This document shows positions 51,248 through 62,362 of a DNA stretch of 64,000 bases, piece by piece. A program made the position numbers and the translations under genes. This DNA comes from Mycolicibacterium madagascariense (GTDB taxonomy: Bacteria > Actinomycetota > Actinomycetes > Mycobacteriales > Mycobacteriaceae), in the NCBI RefSeq assembly GCF_010729665.1, contig NZ_AP022610.1, forward strand, positions 5,456,001 to 5,520,000, given 5' to 3'. Position 1 is the stretch's first letter. Every line of letters begins with the position of its first letter. Under the pieces are notes generated by a model that saw nothing but the letters and a program-made list of their open reading frames with translations, was not told where the DNA came from and ran no database searches.

Positions 51248-52462
51248 TCAGATGATGGCGGGCATGCTCTCCCAGCCGCGGATGGTCGACGTCGTCGAGA
51301 ACACCGCGCTCGCCAGGTCGACCTCCCACTCGGGGAAGCGCTTGAGGATCTCCTCCAGTGCGACGCGGCCTTCGAGGCGCGCCAGGGAGGAACCGAGGCA
51401 GTAGTGGGCGCCGACGCTGAAGCCGAGGTGCGCCCGCTGCTCGCGGTGGATGTCGAACACGTCGCCGTCGGGCGGGAACTGGCGGTGGTCGCGGTTGGCC
51501 GCGCCGATGAGCATCATCATGATGGCGCCCTGCGGCACGGTCTGCCCGTGGATCTCGACGTCGCGGGTGACGTAGCGCGCCACGTGGGGAGCCGGCGGCT
51601 CGAAGCGGACCAGTTCCTCCACCGCGCGCGGGATCAGGGTCGGGTCGTCGACGAGCTGACGCCGTTGGTCGGGGTGTTCGGCCAGCACCTTCGCCGCCCA
51701 GCCGATGAGCCGGGTCGTGGTGTCGTTGCCCGCTCCCGCGACCACGTTGAGATAGATGAGGAGTTCGTCGCGGGTCAGCCTGCGGGTGGTGCCGGTCTCG
51801 TCGGCGAATTCGACGTTGAGCAACTCGGTCATGATGTCGTCGGACGGGTTGTCGACGCGCCAGTCGATGTAGTCGGCGAAGATGTCGCCGGACACCAGTC
51901 CCTCCTCGGCGGCCTTCATCGGCTTGCCCGCCTCGGTCTTCATCTGGCCGGTGACGTGGTCGCGCACCGCCACCTGGTCGGCCTCGGGGATGCCGATGAG
52001 CGCGCTGATGGTCTTCATCGGCATGACGGCGCCGAAGTCGGCGACGAAGTCGAACCGGCCCGCGCCCACCACGGCGTCCAGGCTCTCCACGCAGTAGTCG
52101 CGGATGCGCTGTTCGAGGAGCGCGATCTTGCGCGGGGTGAACATCCGGGCCAACAGCTTGCGGTGGATGTCGTGGATCGGCGGGTCCTCGAAGATCAGCA
52201 CGCCGGACGGGATCGGGAAGTCGGCCCGGATGAGTTCGAGGATCGCGCCCTTCGCCGAGCTGAAGGTGCCGTGGTCGACGATGCCGCGGTTGACGTCCTC
52301 GTAGCGGCTCACCGCATAGAAGTCGTGCTGGGCGTTGTAGTAGAGCGGCGCCTCCTCGCGCAGTCGCGCGAACACGGGGTACGGGTCGGCGTTGATGCCG
52401 ACGTCGTACGGGTCGAAGTAGACGTCGGCGTTCGTACCGGGGTTAGCTGCCTCGAGGGTCAT
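51248..52462 (-). CDS. cytochrome P450
   Basis: A 404-residue soluble bacterial P450. The haem ligand is Cys355 in FSVGAHYCLGSS, the I-helix is VVAGAGNDTTTR (about residues 238-249), the ExxR is EELVR, and the haem-propionate region has APHVARYVTRD. I cannot give a CYP number. ATG 52462. A 22-bp perfect palindrome lies 27 bases upstream, the strongest operator-like site in the window. The LacI-type gene lies upstream on the same strand; no ferredoxin or reductase gene is adjacent. Confidence 0.93.
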   Translation of the reverse strand: MTLEAANPGTNADVYFDPYDVGINADPYPVFARLREEAPLYYNAQHDFYAVSRYEDVNRGIVDHGTFSSAKGAILELIRADFPIPSGVLIFEDPPIHDIHRKLLARMFTPRKIALLEQRIRDYCVESLDAVVGAGRFDFVADFGAVMPMKTISALIGIPEADQVAVRDHVTGQMKTEAGKPMKAAEEGLVSGDIFADYIDWRVDNPSDDIMTELLNVEFADETGTTRRLTRDELLIYLNVVAGAGNDTTTRLIGWAAKVLAEHPDQRRQLVDDPTLIPRAVEELVRFEPPAPHVARYVTRDVEIHGQTVPQGAIMMMLIGAANRDHRQFPPDGDVFDIHREQRAHLGFSVGAHYCLGSSLARLEGRVALEEILKRFPEWEVDLASAVFSTTSTIRGWESMPAII

Positions 52463-52488
52463 GGGGGCCCGCCTCTCCGGGGCTGGGA

Positions 52489-52510
52489 GTAACTTACTCG
52501 CGTAAGTTAC
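52489..52510 (-). promoter_or_regulatory. 22-bp palindromic operator before the P450
   Basis: GTAACTTAC-TCGC-GTAAGTTAC, a perfect 9-bp inverted repeat with a 4-base centre, 27 bases upstream of the P450 start and 35 bases downstream of the LacI-type stop. The TTAC...GTAA halves are typical of TetR-type sites; LacI sites usually centre on CG and this does too loosely. It sits where a repressor would block transcription. Confidence 0.75.
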
Positions 52511-52544
52511 ACGGCTAGACGAGACGCGTCGAGCAACCCCGCAC

Positions 52545-53534
52545 TCAGGTCGACGCGCGTTCGATCAGCCGCGCGACGTTCGCACTGCTCGGCTCCCGCA
52601 CCGACGGATAGCCCAGCTCGGTCATCATCGCCGCGACGGAGACGTCGACGATCGTCTCGGCGTCGAACGCCACCGACGTCAGCGGCGGCGCACTCACCGC
52701 ACCGAGTGTCGTGGCGTCGACACCCATGACGGCGAGGTCCTCCGGGCACCGCAACCCAGCTCGGCGGATGCCGTGCAGACAGACCAGCGCCACCTCGTCG
52801 CTCAGTGCGCACACCGCCGTCACCCCGTCGGCGGTCCAGCCGGCGACGACCTCGGCGGCGTCGGTGCCGTCCATCGCCACCGATCCGACGGCGACGTCGG
52901 GCAATCCGCGCGCGGCGGCCGCGACCCGCACGCCCTCCAGCCAGTACTCACCGAGCGGACGCAGCCGCTCGGCGTCGGAGAACGCGAACGCCAACCGCCG
53001 GTGCCCGCGTGCGACGAGGTGCTCCACCCGCATCTCGCCGATCGTCAGGTGCAGCGACCCCATCGCATGCAGTTGCGCACTGCCCAGGTGGATCTGCGGG
53101 ATGCGCGCCTGCGTCACCGCGTCGAGCGCGGGTCCGCTGAGGGGGAAGACGCTCGTCACCGCGATGGGGTTCAGGTTGGCCACCGCGTCCACGACGTTGC
53201 GGCCGTCGTCGGTCTCGAACTGCAGCGACAACACGACGCCGTGCCGGGCCAGCGCCGTGGTCAACCTGCTGCCGACCTCGAGTAGCAACTCTCCCAACGA
53301 GATTCGCGGCACCACGTACAGCACCACGCCGCTGCCGCCGGACGCGAGATTCCGCGCCGCGAGGTTGGGCCGGTACCCCAGTTCCTGGGCCGCCGCGCGC
53401 ACCGCCGCCTTGGTCTGCGCGGAGATGGTCTGCCCAGCCACGTCATTGAGGACGTAGGTGACCGTCGCCGTCGAGACCTTGGCCAGCCGGGCCACGTCGG
53501 CCTTCGTCGGCCTGGCCGGACCCCGCACGCTCAT
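52545..53534 (-). CDS. LacI-family transcriptional regulator
   Basis: A 329-residue LacI/GalR regulator. The HTH is at the N-terminus (KADVARLAKVSTATVTYVLND, about residues 11-31, hinge helix near 55). The C-terminal half is a periplasmic-binding-protein fold with VMGVDATTLG. ATG 53534; the frame is open further upstream but nothing there resembles a protein. It is upstream of, and co-oriented with, the P450. Divergent from the SRPBCC-like gene, 175 bp away. Effector unknown, sugar-like in most relatives. Confidence 0.88.
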   Translation of the reverse strand: MSVRGPARPTKADVARLAKVSTATVTYVLNDVAGQTISAQTKAAVRAAAQELGYRPNLAARNLASGGSGVVLYVVPRISLGELLLEVGSRLTTALARHGVVLSLQFETDDGRNVVDAVANLNPIAVTSVFPLSGPALDAVTQARIPQIHLGSAQLHAMGSLHLTIGEMRVEHLVARGHRRLAFAFSDAERLRPLGEYWLEGVRVAAAARGLPDVAVGSVAMDGTDAAEVVAGWTADGVTAVCALSDEVALVCLHGIRRAGLRCPEDLAVMGVDATTLGAVSAPPLTSVAFDAETIVDVSVAAMMTELGYPSVREPSSANVARLIERAST

Positions 53535-53709
53535 CGGCCCATCGTGGCACGTCGGGGGCGGTCCGCGCACGATGCCTACATGGGATAGGCGGTCCCTATG
53601 GCACCGATCGGACATCGCCATTGGACCACCGCGGCCTCGACGATGGACGATCGTGGTACCGGCGTCGGTCGCCGGAGCGGCGAAAGCCGTTGACGCGCAA
53701 GGGGAGCCC

Positions 53710-54261
53710 GTGAACACCAAGGTCCGTACCGATCTCGTCCTGTCCAGCCTGGCCGTCACCCACGAGGTCACGGCCCCCTTCGACCACGTCGACATCGCGG
53801 ACTGGCTGAAGACACTCCCGGACCACGAATACCAGCGGTGCGCGCCGGGCGATCACAAGGCCTGCGGCTATACGACCGACGACGACGGCACCCCCATGTC
53901 GATCAACGTGGAGATGATCGGGACGAGCCTGGTGGTCCAGCAGTACCGGTTCGAGGTCGCCGAGCGGCATCACTGCCACATGGTGTCGATCTCGGACGTG
54001 TTGACTCCGAGCGGCTGGACGACCCAGCAGGTCATCTGGGACCTGTTGATGGAACCCCTCGACGACGGGCGCTGCCGCTACACGAACACCGTGACGTCCC
54101 ACCCCACCGAACGATTCCTGGAGTTCATCGCCCAGCAGGGCCAGACGTTCGAGGAGGCCGCGGCGGCCCGACAGGACGCGTCGGGTCGGCACAACCGGGT
54201 GGAGACGCCACTGTTCGCCGAGAGCATCGCCCGCGCTGCCAGGGCGGCCGCGGCGGCGTGA
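53710..54261 (+). CDS. SRPBCC/START-like hypothetical protein
   Basis: A 183-residue protein with a START-like ligand-binding fold. Landmarks are VTHEVTAPFDHVDIADWLKTLPDHEYQ (the first helix-strand unit, about residues 16-42; key motif ITAPxDxVD-like), MSINVEMIGTSLVVQQYRF and TNTVTSHPTERFLEF. GTG 53710 (MNTKVRT) follows AAGGGGAG; earlier in-frame starts give an Arg/Pro-rich extension that does not look coding. Its stop lies inside a 21-bp tandem repeat. LysR follows on the same strand. Confidence 0.7.
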   Translation: MNTKVRTDLVLSSLAVTHEVTAPFDHVDIADWLKTLPDHEYQRCAPGDHKACGYTTDDDGTPMSINVEMIGTSLVVQQYRFEVAERHHCHMVSISDVLTPSGWTTQQVIWDLLMEPLDDGRCRYTNTVTSHPTERFLEFIAQQGQTFEEAAAARQDASGRHNRVETPLFAESIARAARAAAAA

Positions 54262-54296
54262 GATTGCCTTTCGGCGGCGTGAAATTGCCTTTCGGC
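54255..54296. repeat. 21-bp tandem repeat, two units, over a stop codon
   Basis: Two adjacent 21-base units (GGCGTGAGATTGCCTTTCGG and GGCGTGAAATTGCCTTTCGG, each plus one C) differ at one base. The first contains the TGA stop of the SRPBCC-like gene; the array ends 23 bases before the LysR start. GAAA-TTGCC-TTTC in the second unit is itself an inverted repeat. Confidence 0.8.
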
Positions 54297-54319
54297 GACG
54301 CTCCGTCATTCTGGTGTTC

Positions 54320-55255
54320 GTGGAACTGCGCGCACTCGAGTACTTCGTCGCCGTCGCCGAGGAGGAATCCTTCACCCGTGCCGCGGTCAGGTGCCACGTC
54401 ACCCAACCGTCGATAAGTCAGCAGATCCAGTCACTCGAGCGCGAACTCGGCGAGCAACTCTTCGAACGCCTCCCCCGTGGCATCCGGCTGTCGCCGGGAG
54501 GTCGGGTGCTCCTCGAACACGCCAAGCGGGCACTCGAGGCCGCCGCCGAGGCCAAGTCGGAGTTCTCCGCACGTGCAGGCCTGGTCACCGGCGAGCTGAA
54601 TCTCGGTACCGTCAGCGGCGTCGAACGCACCGTCGTCCCCGTCGTTCTGGGTGAATTGCACGCCAGGTTCCCCGGGGTAAAGGTCACGCTGGCGGAGGAC
54701 ACCAGCGCCCCGCTCCTCAACCTGGTCCTCCAGGGACGGCTCGACGCGGCCGTCATCGCGCGCCCGCTCGACGAGCTGCCCGCCCAGGTTGGCTCCGCCA
54801 CCTTGCTGTCCGATCGGCTGATGGCCGTCTTCGACGACGAGCGATTCTCCTTCGACGGGCCGACGATCCCGCTGCTCGCTCTCGACGGCGTCCCGGTCAT
54901 CAGTTACGCACCGTCCAGCGGACTGCGTCCAATCCTGCAGTGCGCGTTCGAGTCCGGCGGTCTGGCGCTGCACGTCGACTACGCCGTCAACGACACCCGG
55001 TTGCAGGTGGCGCTGGCGCGCCAGGGAGTCGGGGTTGCCGTGTGCGCCGGTTCAGACCCCGCGCTGCTGGACGCCACGGACCTCGTCGCACGGCCCCTCG
55101 AACCGGAGGTGCGGTACGACAAGATCCTCGTCTGGCGCACCGACCAGACGCCGCGAGCGGCGTTGCGCGCCTTTCTGCGACTGTGGAGCGACGCGTTCGT
55201 CGACGGTCGCGGCCAGTCCAACGGCGCGGGTCGCAGCGAAATCCCTCGCCAGTGA
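54320..55255 (+). CDS. LysR-family transcriptional regulator
   Basis: A 311-residue LysR activator/repressor. The N-terminal HTH (FTRAAVRCHVTQPSISQQI, about residues 18-36) is followed by the long linker helix and a PBP-like effector domain from about residue 90. GTG 54320 (MELRALEYF) gives the standard LysR N-terminus; GTG 54314 adds two residues. A tandem repeat sits directly upstream in the likely leader or operator region. Targets are unknown; the flanking genes are co-oriented, so the usual divergent target is missing. Confidence 0.9.
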   Translation: MELRALEYFVAVAEEESFTRAAVRCHVTQPSISQQIQSLERELGEQLFERLPRGIRLSPGGRVLLEHAKRALEAAAEAKSEFSARAGLVTGELNLGTVSGVERTVVPVVLGELHARFPGVKVTLAEDTSAPLLNLVLQGRLDAAVIARPLDELPAQVGSATLLSDRLMAVFDDERFSFDGPTIPLLALDGVPVISYAPSSGLRPILQCAFESGGLALHVDYAVNDTRLQVALARQGVGVAVCAGSDPALLDATDLVARPLEPEVRYDKILVWRTDQTPRAALRAFLRLWSDAFVDGRGQSNGAGRSEIPRQ

Positions 55256-55319
55256 GGGGGACGGCACGATGCCTCGGCTGCCGGGTGTGGCCTGGCCCCG
55301 CGGCGGGAATCACCCAGGC

Positions 55320-55928
55320 ATGACCGCTCTGCTCGAGGTGCCCCGCCAGGTCGCCGAATCCGCGCTGTCGGTGTTCGGCGTGCGCACCGGGACCGAGGAA
55401 CCCCCGTACACCGCCACCCCGCTCGGCGACGGCGTCGAGATCCGGGAGTACCGCGAACGCATCGCCGCGGAGACGACGGTGACGGCCGGGGAGGATGCCG
55501 CGCGCAGCACCGGCTTCCGGCGACTGGCCGGTTACATCTTCGGCTCCAACCGGGGCAGCGCGAAGATCGCGATGACGGCTCCGGTCGCCCAGGCGCCAGA
55601 CCCCAAGGGCGACTGGGTGATTCGGTTCTACATGCCGTCGAAGTGGGCGATGGGCGAGCTACCCACCCCCAACGACGACCGGGTCCGGCTGGTCACGGTG
55701 CCCGCCGAGACGGTCGCGGTGCTGCGGTTCAGCGGGGACCGTAGCGCGCAGGCCGTCGCCGAGCGCACAGAGCAGATACGAAAGGTGTTGCGCGACAAGG
55801 GCTTCGACGCAACGGGCGAGGCCGTCGCGTGGTTCTACGATCCGCCGTGGACGCTGCCGTTCCTGCGGCGCAACGAGGTGGCGATCGCGCTCACTGCAGC
55901 GCCGCGAGATTCTCCACGGACCGTTTGA
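55320..55928 (+). CDS. SOUL haem-binding family protein
   Basis: A 202-residue SOUL/HBP-type protein. Segments typical of the family are YTATPLGDGVEIREY (about residues 30-44), FRRLAGYIFGSNRGSAKIAMTAPV (about 64-87; key block IAMTAPV) and RNEVAIAL at the end. Haem or tetrapyrrole binding is inferred from the family. No signal peptide. ATG 55320. The last 38 bases overlap the convergent SRPBCC gene, in a different frame. Confidence 0.88.
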   Translation: MTALLEVPRQVAESALSVFGVRTGTEEPPYTATPLGDGVEIREYRERIAAETTVTAGEDAARSTGFRRLAGYIFGSNRGSAKIAMTAPVAQAPDPKGDWVIRFYMPSKWAMGELPTPNDDRVRLVTVPAETVAVLRFSGDRSAQAVAERTEQIRKVLRDKGFDATGEAVAWFYDPPWTLPFLRRNEVAIALTAAPRDSPRTV

Positions 55929-56319
55929 CGTCCCCCTTGATGACCCGCGCGACGAGCGCGCCGACCGGCCCGTTGAGGACCGAACCGCTGAGATCCGCCA
56001 CCAGGTGGAACACGGTGCCGGGGTGGTCGTCGGAGATGTCGGTCCGCAGCGAGATCTGCACGCCGCCGAAGCCCTTCCCGCACATCTCGATGCGGTGCGG
56101 CTCGTCGTAGTTGGTGACCTCCCAGTGGATGGTGTTGCGGAAGCCCTTGACCTTGATGAGCGAGGACACCTTGGTGCCCTTCTCGATGACGTCGGGCACG
56201 GCGCTGCGCCACCCACCGAAGATCGTCAGCCACTCGTCGAAGCGCCCGAGGTCCGACGCCAGCTTCCACGCCTTGTCGGGGCTGAGCTGCGAGGTGACGG
56301 AGACGTCAACGTTGGCCAT
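55891..56319 (-). CDS. SRPBCC family protein (polyketide cyclase-like)
   Basis: A 142-residue SRPBCC protein: MANVDVSVTSQLSPDKAWKL opens the fold, EWLTIFGGWRS and GTKVSSLIKVKGF are the central strands, and the last helix is GPVGALVARVIKGDVKRS. Mycobacteria carry many copies, some linked to envelope lipid work. ATG 56319. It lies 45 bp downstream of the antigen 85 gene on the same strand and probably shares its transcript. Confidence 0.82.
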   Translation of the reverse strand: MANVDVSVTSQLSPDKAWKLASDLGRFDEWLTIFGGWRSAVPDVIEKGTKVSSLIKVKGFRNTIHWEVTNYDEPHRIEMCGKGFGGVQISLRTDISDDHPGTVFHLVADLSGSVLNGPVGALVARVIKGDVKRSVENLAALQ

Positions 56320-56364
56320 GCCCGCATCTCTACCCAATGCGTCCGCCGGGCAACCACCCTCGGG

Positions 56365-57396
<1,032 letters not shown>

Positions 57397-57609
57397 CTAA
57401 CAGCGCACGCGAACCCCACCCCGCCGCCCACGCGCGGCGTAATCGGCTTGTGATCAAGACGTTTCGACGCCCGCGACACGCCGACGCGTCGGGTGGACCC
57501 CCTCGGCGGCCGACGCCGTATACGCCGATAACCTGTGAATTGACCCATAAGTCAAGCGCCGGACCCGTGAGCACGGCACACTCATCGCAAACAGAGAAGG
57601 AGCATGTCC

Positions 57610-58005
57610 ATGTCAGACACTGGATCGTCCCTCCCGTCGACCCGCGGACGGGCCGTGCGCCGCATCGCAGGCGGCGCGTTCCTCGCCGGCGGACTGCTTG
57701 GCACCACGCTGCTCGGCACGCTGCCGTCGGCCTTCGCCAACCAGGATCCTTCGCAGGCTCCCCCCAACTGCACGGCGGCCGATCTCGAGGGCGTCCGCGC
57801 CGGGGTGTCCGCCTCGACGTCGGCGTACCTGTTCACCCACCCCGACTTCAACTTCTTCGTCACCAGCCTGAAGGGGCTGCCGCGCGACCAGGTGACCAAG
57901 CAGATGCAGGACTACCTCAACCAGCATCCCGACACCAAGGCCGACATCACCGGCATCCGCCAGCCCCTGGTGGACATCAAGAACAGATGCGGCGGAGCGC
58001 CCTAG
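57610..58005 (+). CDS. secreted haemophore-like haem-binding protein
   Basis: A 131-residue exported protein of the mycobacterial haem-binding (Rv0203-like, MHB) family. A signal peptide with GGAFLAGGLLGTTLLG ends near SAFA; the mature helical domain begins NQDPSQAPPNC and ends NRCGGAP, the two Cys forming the family's disulfide. FTHPDFNFF and the DYLNQHPDTKAD repeat are typical. The ATG at 57610 is chosen because AAGGAG lies 7 bases upstream; ATG 57604 would be too close to it. Likely role: haem capture outside the membrane. Confidence 0.88.
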   Translation: MSDTGSSLPSTRGRAVRRIAGGAFLAGGLLGTTLLGTLPSAFANQDPSQAPPNCTAADLEGVRAGVSASTSAYLFTHPDFNFFVTSLKGLPRDQVTKQMQDYLNQHPDTKADITGIRQPLVDIKNRCGGAP

Positions 58006-58841
58006 CCCCCGCCGGCCAGCAGGCCGACGGTCCGCCACCACACCACCGCGGCGAACAGCACCAGCACGGCCACCGAGAACGCGGTCTGCACCAGCGTGCG
58101 GTTCGCTCGCGGGGTGGACGCGAACACGGCGCCCACCGCCGCGCCGGTCAGCAGCCCGCCGACGTGGCCCTGCCAGCTGATCCCCGGCACGACGAACGTG
58201 ATGCCCAGGTTGATCACGATGAGCCCGATGATCCAGCGGACGTCGAAGTTCAGCCGCCGGGCCAGCGCGAACGTCGCTCCGAAGAGTCCGAAGATGGCAC
58301 CCGAGGCGCCGAGGGTGCCGCTGTTCGGCGCGGTGAGCACGTACACCAGCACTGATCCGCCGAGCGCGCTCAACGCGTAGAGGGCGACGTACCGGGTGCG
58401 GCCCAGCCACCGCTCCAGGGCGGGGCCGATCACCCACAGCGCCCACATGTTGAACAGGATGTGGGTGACGCCGTCGTGCAGGAAGGCCGACGTGATCAGC
58501 CGGTAGTACTCGCCGTAGTACGCCGTCCCGGCCGGCCAGAGGATGAGCTCGCGCTGCAACCCCGGTACCGCCTTCTGCAGCACGAACATCACCACGTTCG
58601 CCGCGATCAGCACGTACGTCGCCAACGGTGCGTGCACCGGCCGGCCGCCGAACGGGGTCCTGGGCCGTCGGACGGACCTGGCGCCCTCGCCCACGCAGTC
58701 CGGGCACTGGTGGCCGACGGCGGCCGAGCGCATGCACTCGGGGCAGATGGACCGCTGGCAGCGGGTGCAGCTGACATACGTGCCCCGGTCGGGGTGGCGG
58801 TAGCACGCAGGCGGAGCTGTGGGGTAGCTGGAAGTGCTCAC
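58002..58841 (-). CDS. rhomboid intramembrane protease with N-terminal zinc-binding B-box-like domain
   Basis: A 279-residue rhomboid. Residues 12-48 have paired Cys and His (CYRHP, CTRCQRSICPEC, HQCPDC), a zinc-binding module. Six membrane segments follow, with the catalytic Ser in GASGAIFG (about residue 180) and the His in GHVGG (about 230). HILFNMWALW supplies the oxyanion helix. GTG 58841 is chosen to retain the full zinc domain. Convergent with the haemophore gene (stop codons overlap). Substrate unknown. Confidence 0.9.
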   Translation of the reverse strand: MSTSSYPTAPPACYRHPDRGTYVSCTRCQRSICPECMRSAAVGHQCPDCVGEGARSVRRPRTPFGGRPVHAPLATYVLIAANVVMFVLQKAVPGLQRELILWPAGTAYYGEYYRLITSAFLHDGVTHILFNMWALWVIGPALERWLGRTRYVALYALSALGGSVLVYVLTAPNSGTLGASGAIFGLFGATFALARRLNFDVRWIIGLIVINLGITFVVPGISWQGHVGGLLTGAAVGAVFASTPRANRTLVQTAFSVAVLVLFAAVVWWRTVGLLAGGG

Positions 58842-58870
58842 GACCACCAGTGTTCCAGCCCCGCCGGGAC

Positions 58871-59674
58871 CTAGAACCGCCAGAGCGCTTCCTGGGTGGT
58901 GTTCGCAACCAGGGCGCCGGACCGGTCGTACATCGCGCCGACCACCAGACCGCGGGCGTCGCTGTTGTTCAGCCGCGTGACCTCGTAGCGGTGCCAGTCG
59001 TGCGGGACGAACGGCCGGTGGAACCACACCGCGTGGTCGAGGCTGGCGGCGACGCCGACGCCGGGGTCGTGCGGGGCGCCTGCCGGCCGCGCCACGGGCA
59101 CCGGCCCGAAGTCCGACATGAAGGTCAGCGCACACGCCCGCAGCAGCGGGTCGTCCTCGATGCGGCGCCTGGTCCTGATCCAGAACGGCGGCACGACGAA
59201 CGGTGAGTCGTCGGTGGGCCGCGCCCGGAACTCGAACAGCCCGTCGAACCCGAGGTCGGGCTCCTTGGGCACCGCGTCGTCGAAGGAGATTCCGGGCGGG
59301 GTGCTCGGATGCCAGTCGGCGCCCGACTCGGGCCGGTGGAACGACGCGATCATCTCCAGGATGGTCTGACCGTTCTGCACGGCGGTGACCTGCCGGGTGT
59401 CGAACGAGCGGCCGTCGCGCGTGCGGACGACGTCGAATTCCACGTCGACGCCGTACTGCCCGCCGCGGACGAAGTACAGGTGCAGCGACTGCGGATGCTT
59501 GTCCGGCTCGACCGTCGCGCCCGCCGCCCCCAGCGCCTGCGCCGCGATCAGCCCGCCGAACAGCCGGCGGTTGGGACCCGCCGCGGGTTGCGGCGCGACG
59601 AAGGCGTCACCGTCGCGCCGGAAGTCCAGCATCCGCGCGACCCAGCTCGGCTTCTCGGACTTGACACCTGTCAT
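58871..59674 (-). CDS. acyl-CoA thioesterase, TesB/double-hotdog type
   Basis: A 267-residue thioesterase hydrolysing acyl-CoA. The two hotdog halves are seen in FGGLIAAQALGAAG (about residues 39-52), SLHLYFVRGG, DTRQVTAVQNGQTILEM and, in the second half, ASLDHAVWFHRPF (about 214-226), which carries the active-site Asp. No signal peptide. ATG 59674. It lies 29 bp from the rhomboid start and could share its transcript. Confidence 0.9.
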   Translation of the reverse strand: MTGVKSEKPSWVARMLDFRRDGDAFVAPQPAAGPNRRLFGGLIAAQALGAAGATVEPDKHPQSLHLYFVRGGQYGVDVEFDVVRTRDGRSFDTRQVTAVQNGQTILEMIASFHRPESGADWHPSTPPGISFDDAVPKEPDLGFDGLFEFRARPTDDSPFVVPPFWIRTRRRIEDDPLLRACALTFMSDFGPVPVARPAGAPHDPGVGVAASLDHAVWFHRPFVPHDWHRYEVTRLNNSDARGLVVGAMYDRSGALVANTTQEALWRF

Positions 59675-59701
59675 CGGTGGGCCAGCGTAGCGGCCCGCCC
59701 G

Positions 59702-60133
59702 TCACCGGCCGTCGCCCACGTAGCGATCGACCCCGACCACGTAGAGCGCCACCACCGCCAGCGGCGCGATCAGCGGCACCCACGGCAGGCTCAGCGGCAC
59801 GGTCGCCCCCACCACGGCGATGGCCGAGAAGCCAAGGGCGCCAAGCATCGTCGGCACCGTGAGGACGGCCGCGGCGTCACCGGTGCTCGCGTACCGCAGC
59901 ATCAGGTAGACCAGCGCCGACATCCCGGCCAACGCCGCCAGCACCGGGGAGGGGGCCGACAGCGCCAGCGCCCCGGCCGTGGCGAGCACCCCCACGGCGG
60001 CCGCGCCGCGGAACGCCACACCCGCCAGCACCGCCAGCAGCGCCACCCCCGCGGCGAGGAGCGCGGGGCCGCTGCTCTGCACGGCGCCCGCGGCCACCAT
60101 CAGCAGGCCGAACGCCAGGGACAGCACCCGCAC
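59702..60133 (-). CDS. membrane protein, last gene of the MoxR operon
   Basis: A 143-residue protein with four to five hydrophobic segments over nearly its full length and a short polar end (GVDRYVGDGR). I recognise no family. GTG 60133 begins 4 bases after the DUF58 stop, so it belongs to the operon running from 63803 to here. A role with the MoxR/DUF58 pair in the membrane is inferred from position only. Confidence 0.72.
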   Translation of the reverse strand: MRVLSLAFGLLMVAAGAVQSSGPALLAAGVALLAVLAGVAFRGAAAVGVLATAGALALSAPSPVLAALAGMSALVYLMLRYASTGDAAAVLTVPTMLGALGFSAIAVVGATVPLSLPWVPLIAPLAVVALYVVGVDRYVGDGR

Positions 60134-60137
60134 CGCG

Positions 60138-61396
60138 TCACCTCCCCGCCCGAGCGCCCGGCCTGGTGCGGCGGCGACGCGGCACCAGACCCATGACCTG
60201 GTCCAGGGTGCCCGCCTCGGACCAGACCACGACGTCGACGCCGATCGTGCGCATGTCGCGGTACATGAACGACCGCTGCATCGACCACATCCGGCCCACC
60301 AGCGGATCGGCCAGGTCGGCGAACGGCGCACCGTCGAGGACGTCGACCGCCACGACGACGTGACCCCGACGGCACAGGTCGATCAGCGCCAGGGCGAAGT
60401 CGGTGTCCAGCAGCGTCGAGAACGCGACGACCACGGCCCCGGGCGGGACGGCCGGGCGGGGAGCCAGGGTGCCCGTCGTGGTCTCGTGCTCGTCGCCCGC
60501 CCCGAGGACCGCGTCGAGGACGCGGTAGAACTGCCGGCGTCCGATGTCGGCGCCCAACCACCGGGGCGATCCGCCGAGCGCGACGACGCCCGCCCGGTCG
60601 CCGTTGCGCAGGGCGCTCTGCACCACCTGTACCGCGCCGCGCACCGTGCGTTCGGTCGCCTCGGTCGCGGGACCGGGCGGCTGGTCGTAGGTGTCGACGA
60701 CCACGACGACGTCGGCCGCCCGTTCGCTGAGCCGCTCGGTGACGTGCAGGCTGCCGCGGCGCGCGCTGACCGGCCAGTTGACGGTGCGCAACTGGTCACC
60801 CGGCACGTAGGAGCGGATCCCGCCGTACTCGACGCCGCGGCCGACGTGTCGGGTCAGATGCGTGCCGAGACGGTCGAGCAACTCGGTGCGCGGCAGCGCC
60901 GTGGCCCGTGCCGGCGCGACGGGAAAGACGAAGACGTCGGCCGCGGCGACGTGGCCCGCGGCCGTGCCGGTGAGCAGCCCGCCCCGCCCGGCGACCCGCA
61001 GCCCTGCGACCAGCGGATAGCGACCCCAGCGCGGCGCGGTCAACGCGATCTCGATCCGACCCGCCGCGTCCCTGGTCGCCTCGAGCTGAGCGCCGGCGGC
61101 CGTGGTGATCGTCAGGTCGACCGGCGTGCCGTCGTCGGTCGTCGCCCACACCACCAGGTGCGCCTCCTCGCCCTCGAAGCAGCGCACCAGCGCGGGCTCG
61201 GCATGCACCTGAACGTTCGGCACCGGCCGCTGCCATGGCAACGACATCAGCGCGCCCAGCAGCGGTGCGGCGAAGACCGTCAGCTGCCAGCGCCCGAGCA
61301 GCGCCGCGCCGAGGGCCACGGCCACGCACGTCGCCAGTGACAGCGCGAGTGCCGAAGCGCGCCAACGCATCTCGACGTCGGTGTGGCGAGCCTCGA

Positions 61397-61400
<4 letters not shown>
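60138..61400 (-). CDS. DUF58 protein, partner of MoxR
   Basis: A 420-residue protein: two membrane spans at about residues 15-50, a beta region, and the DUF58 block YGGIRSYVPGDQLRTVNW (about residues 205-222), followed by a von Willebrand A-like domain (VVVVDTYDQ near 246). DUF58 proteins work with MoxR AAA+ ATPases as a chaperone-like pair, including for envelope functions. GTG 61400 overlaps the MoxR stop (GTGA). It resembles Rv3693 beside MoxR2 (from memory). Confidence 0.85.
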
Positions 61401-62358
<958 letters not shown>

Positions 62359-62362
<4 letters not shown>

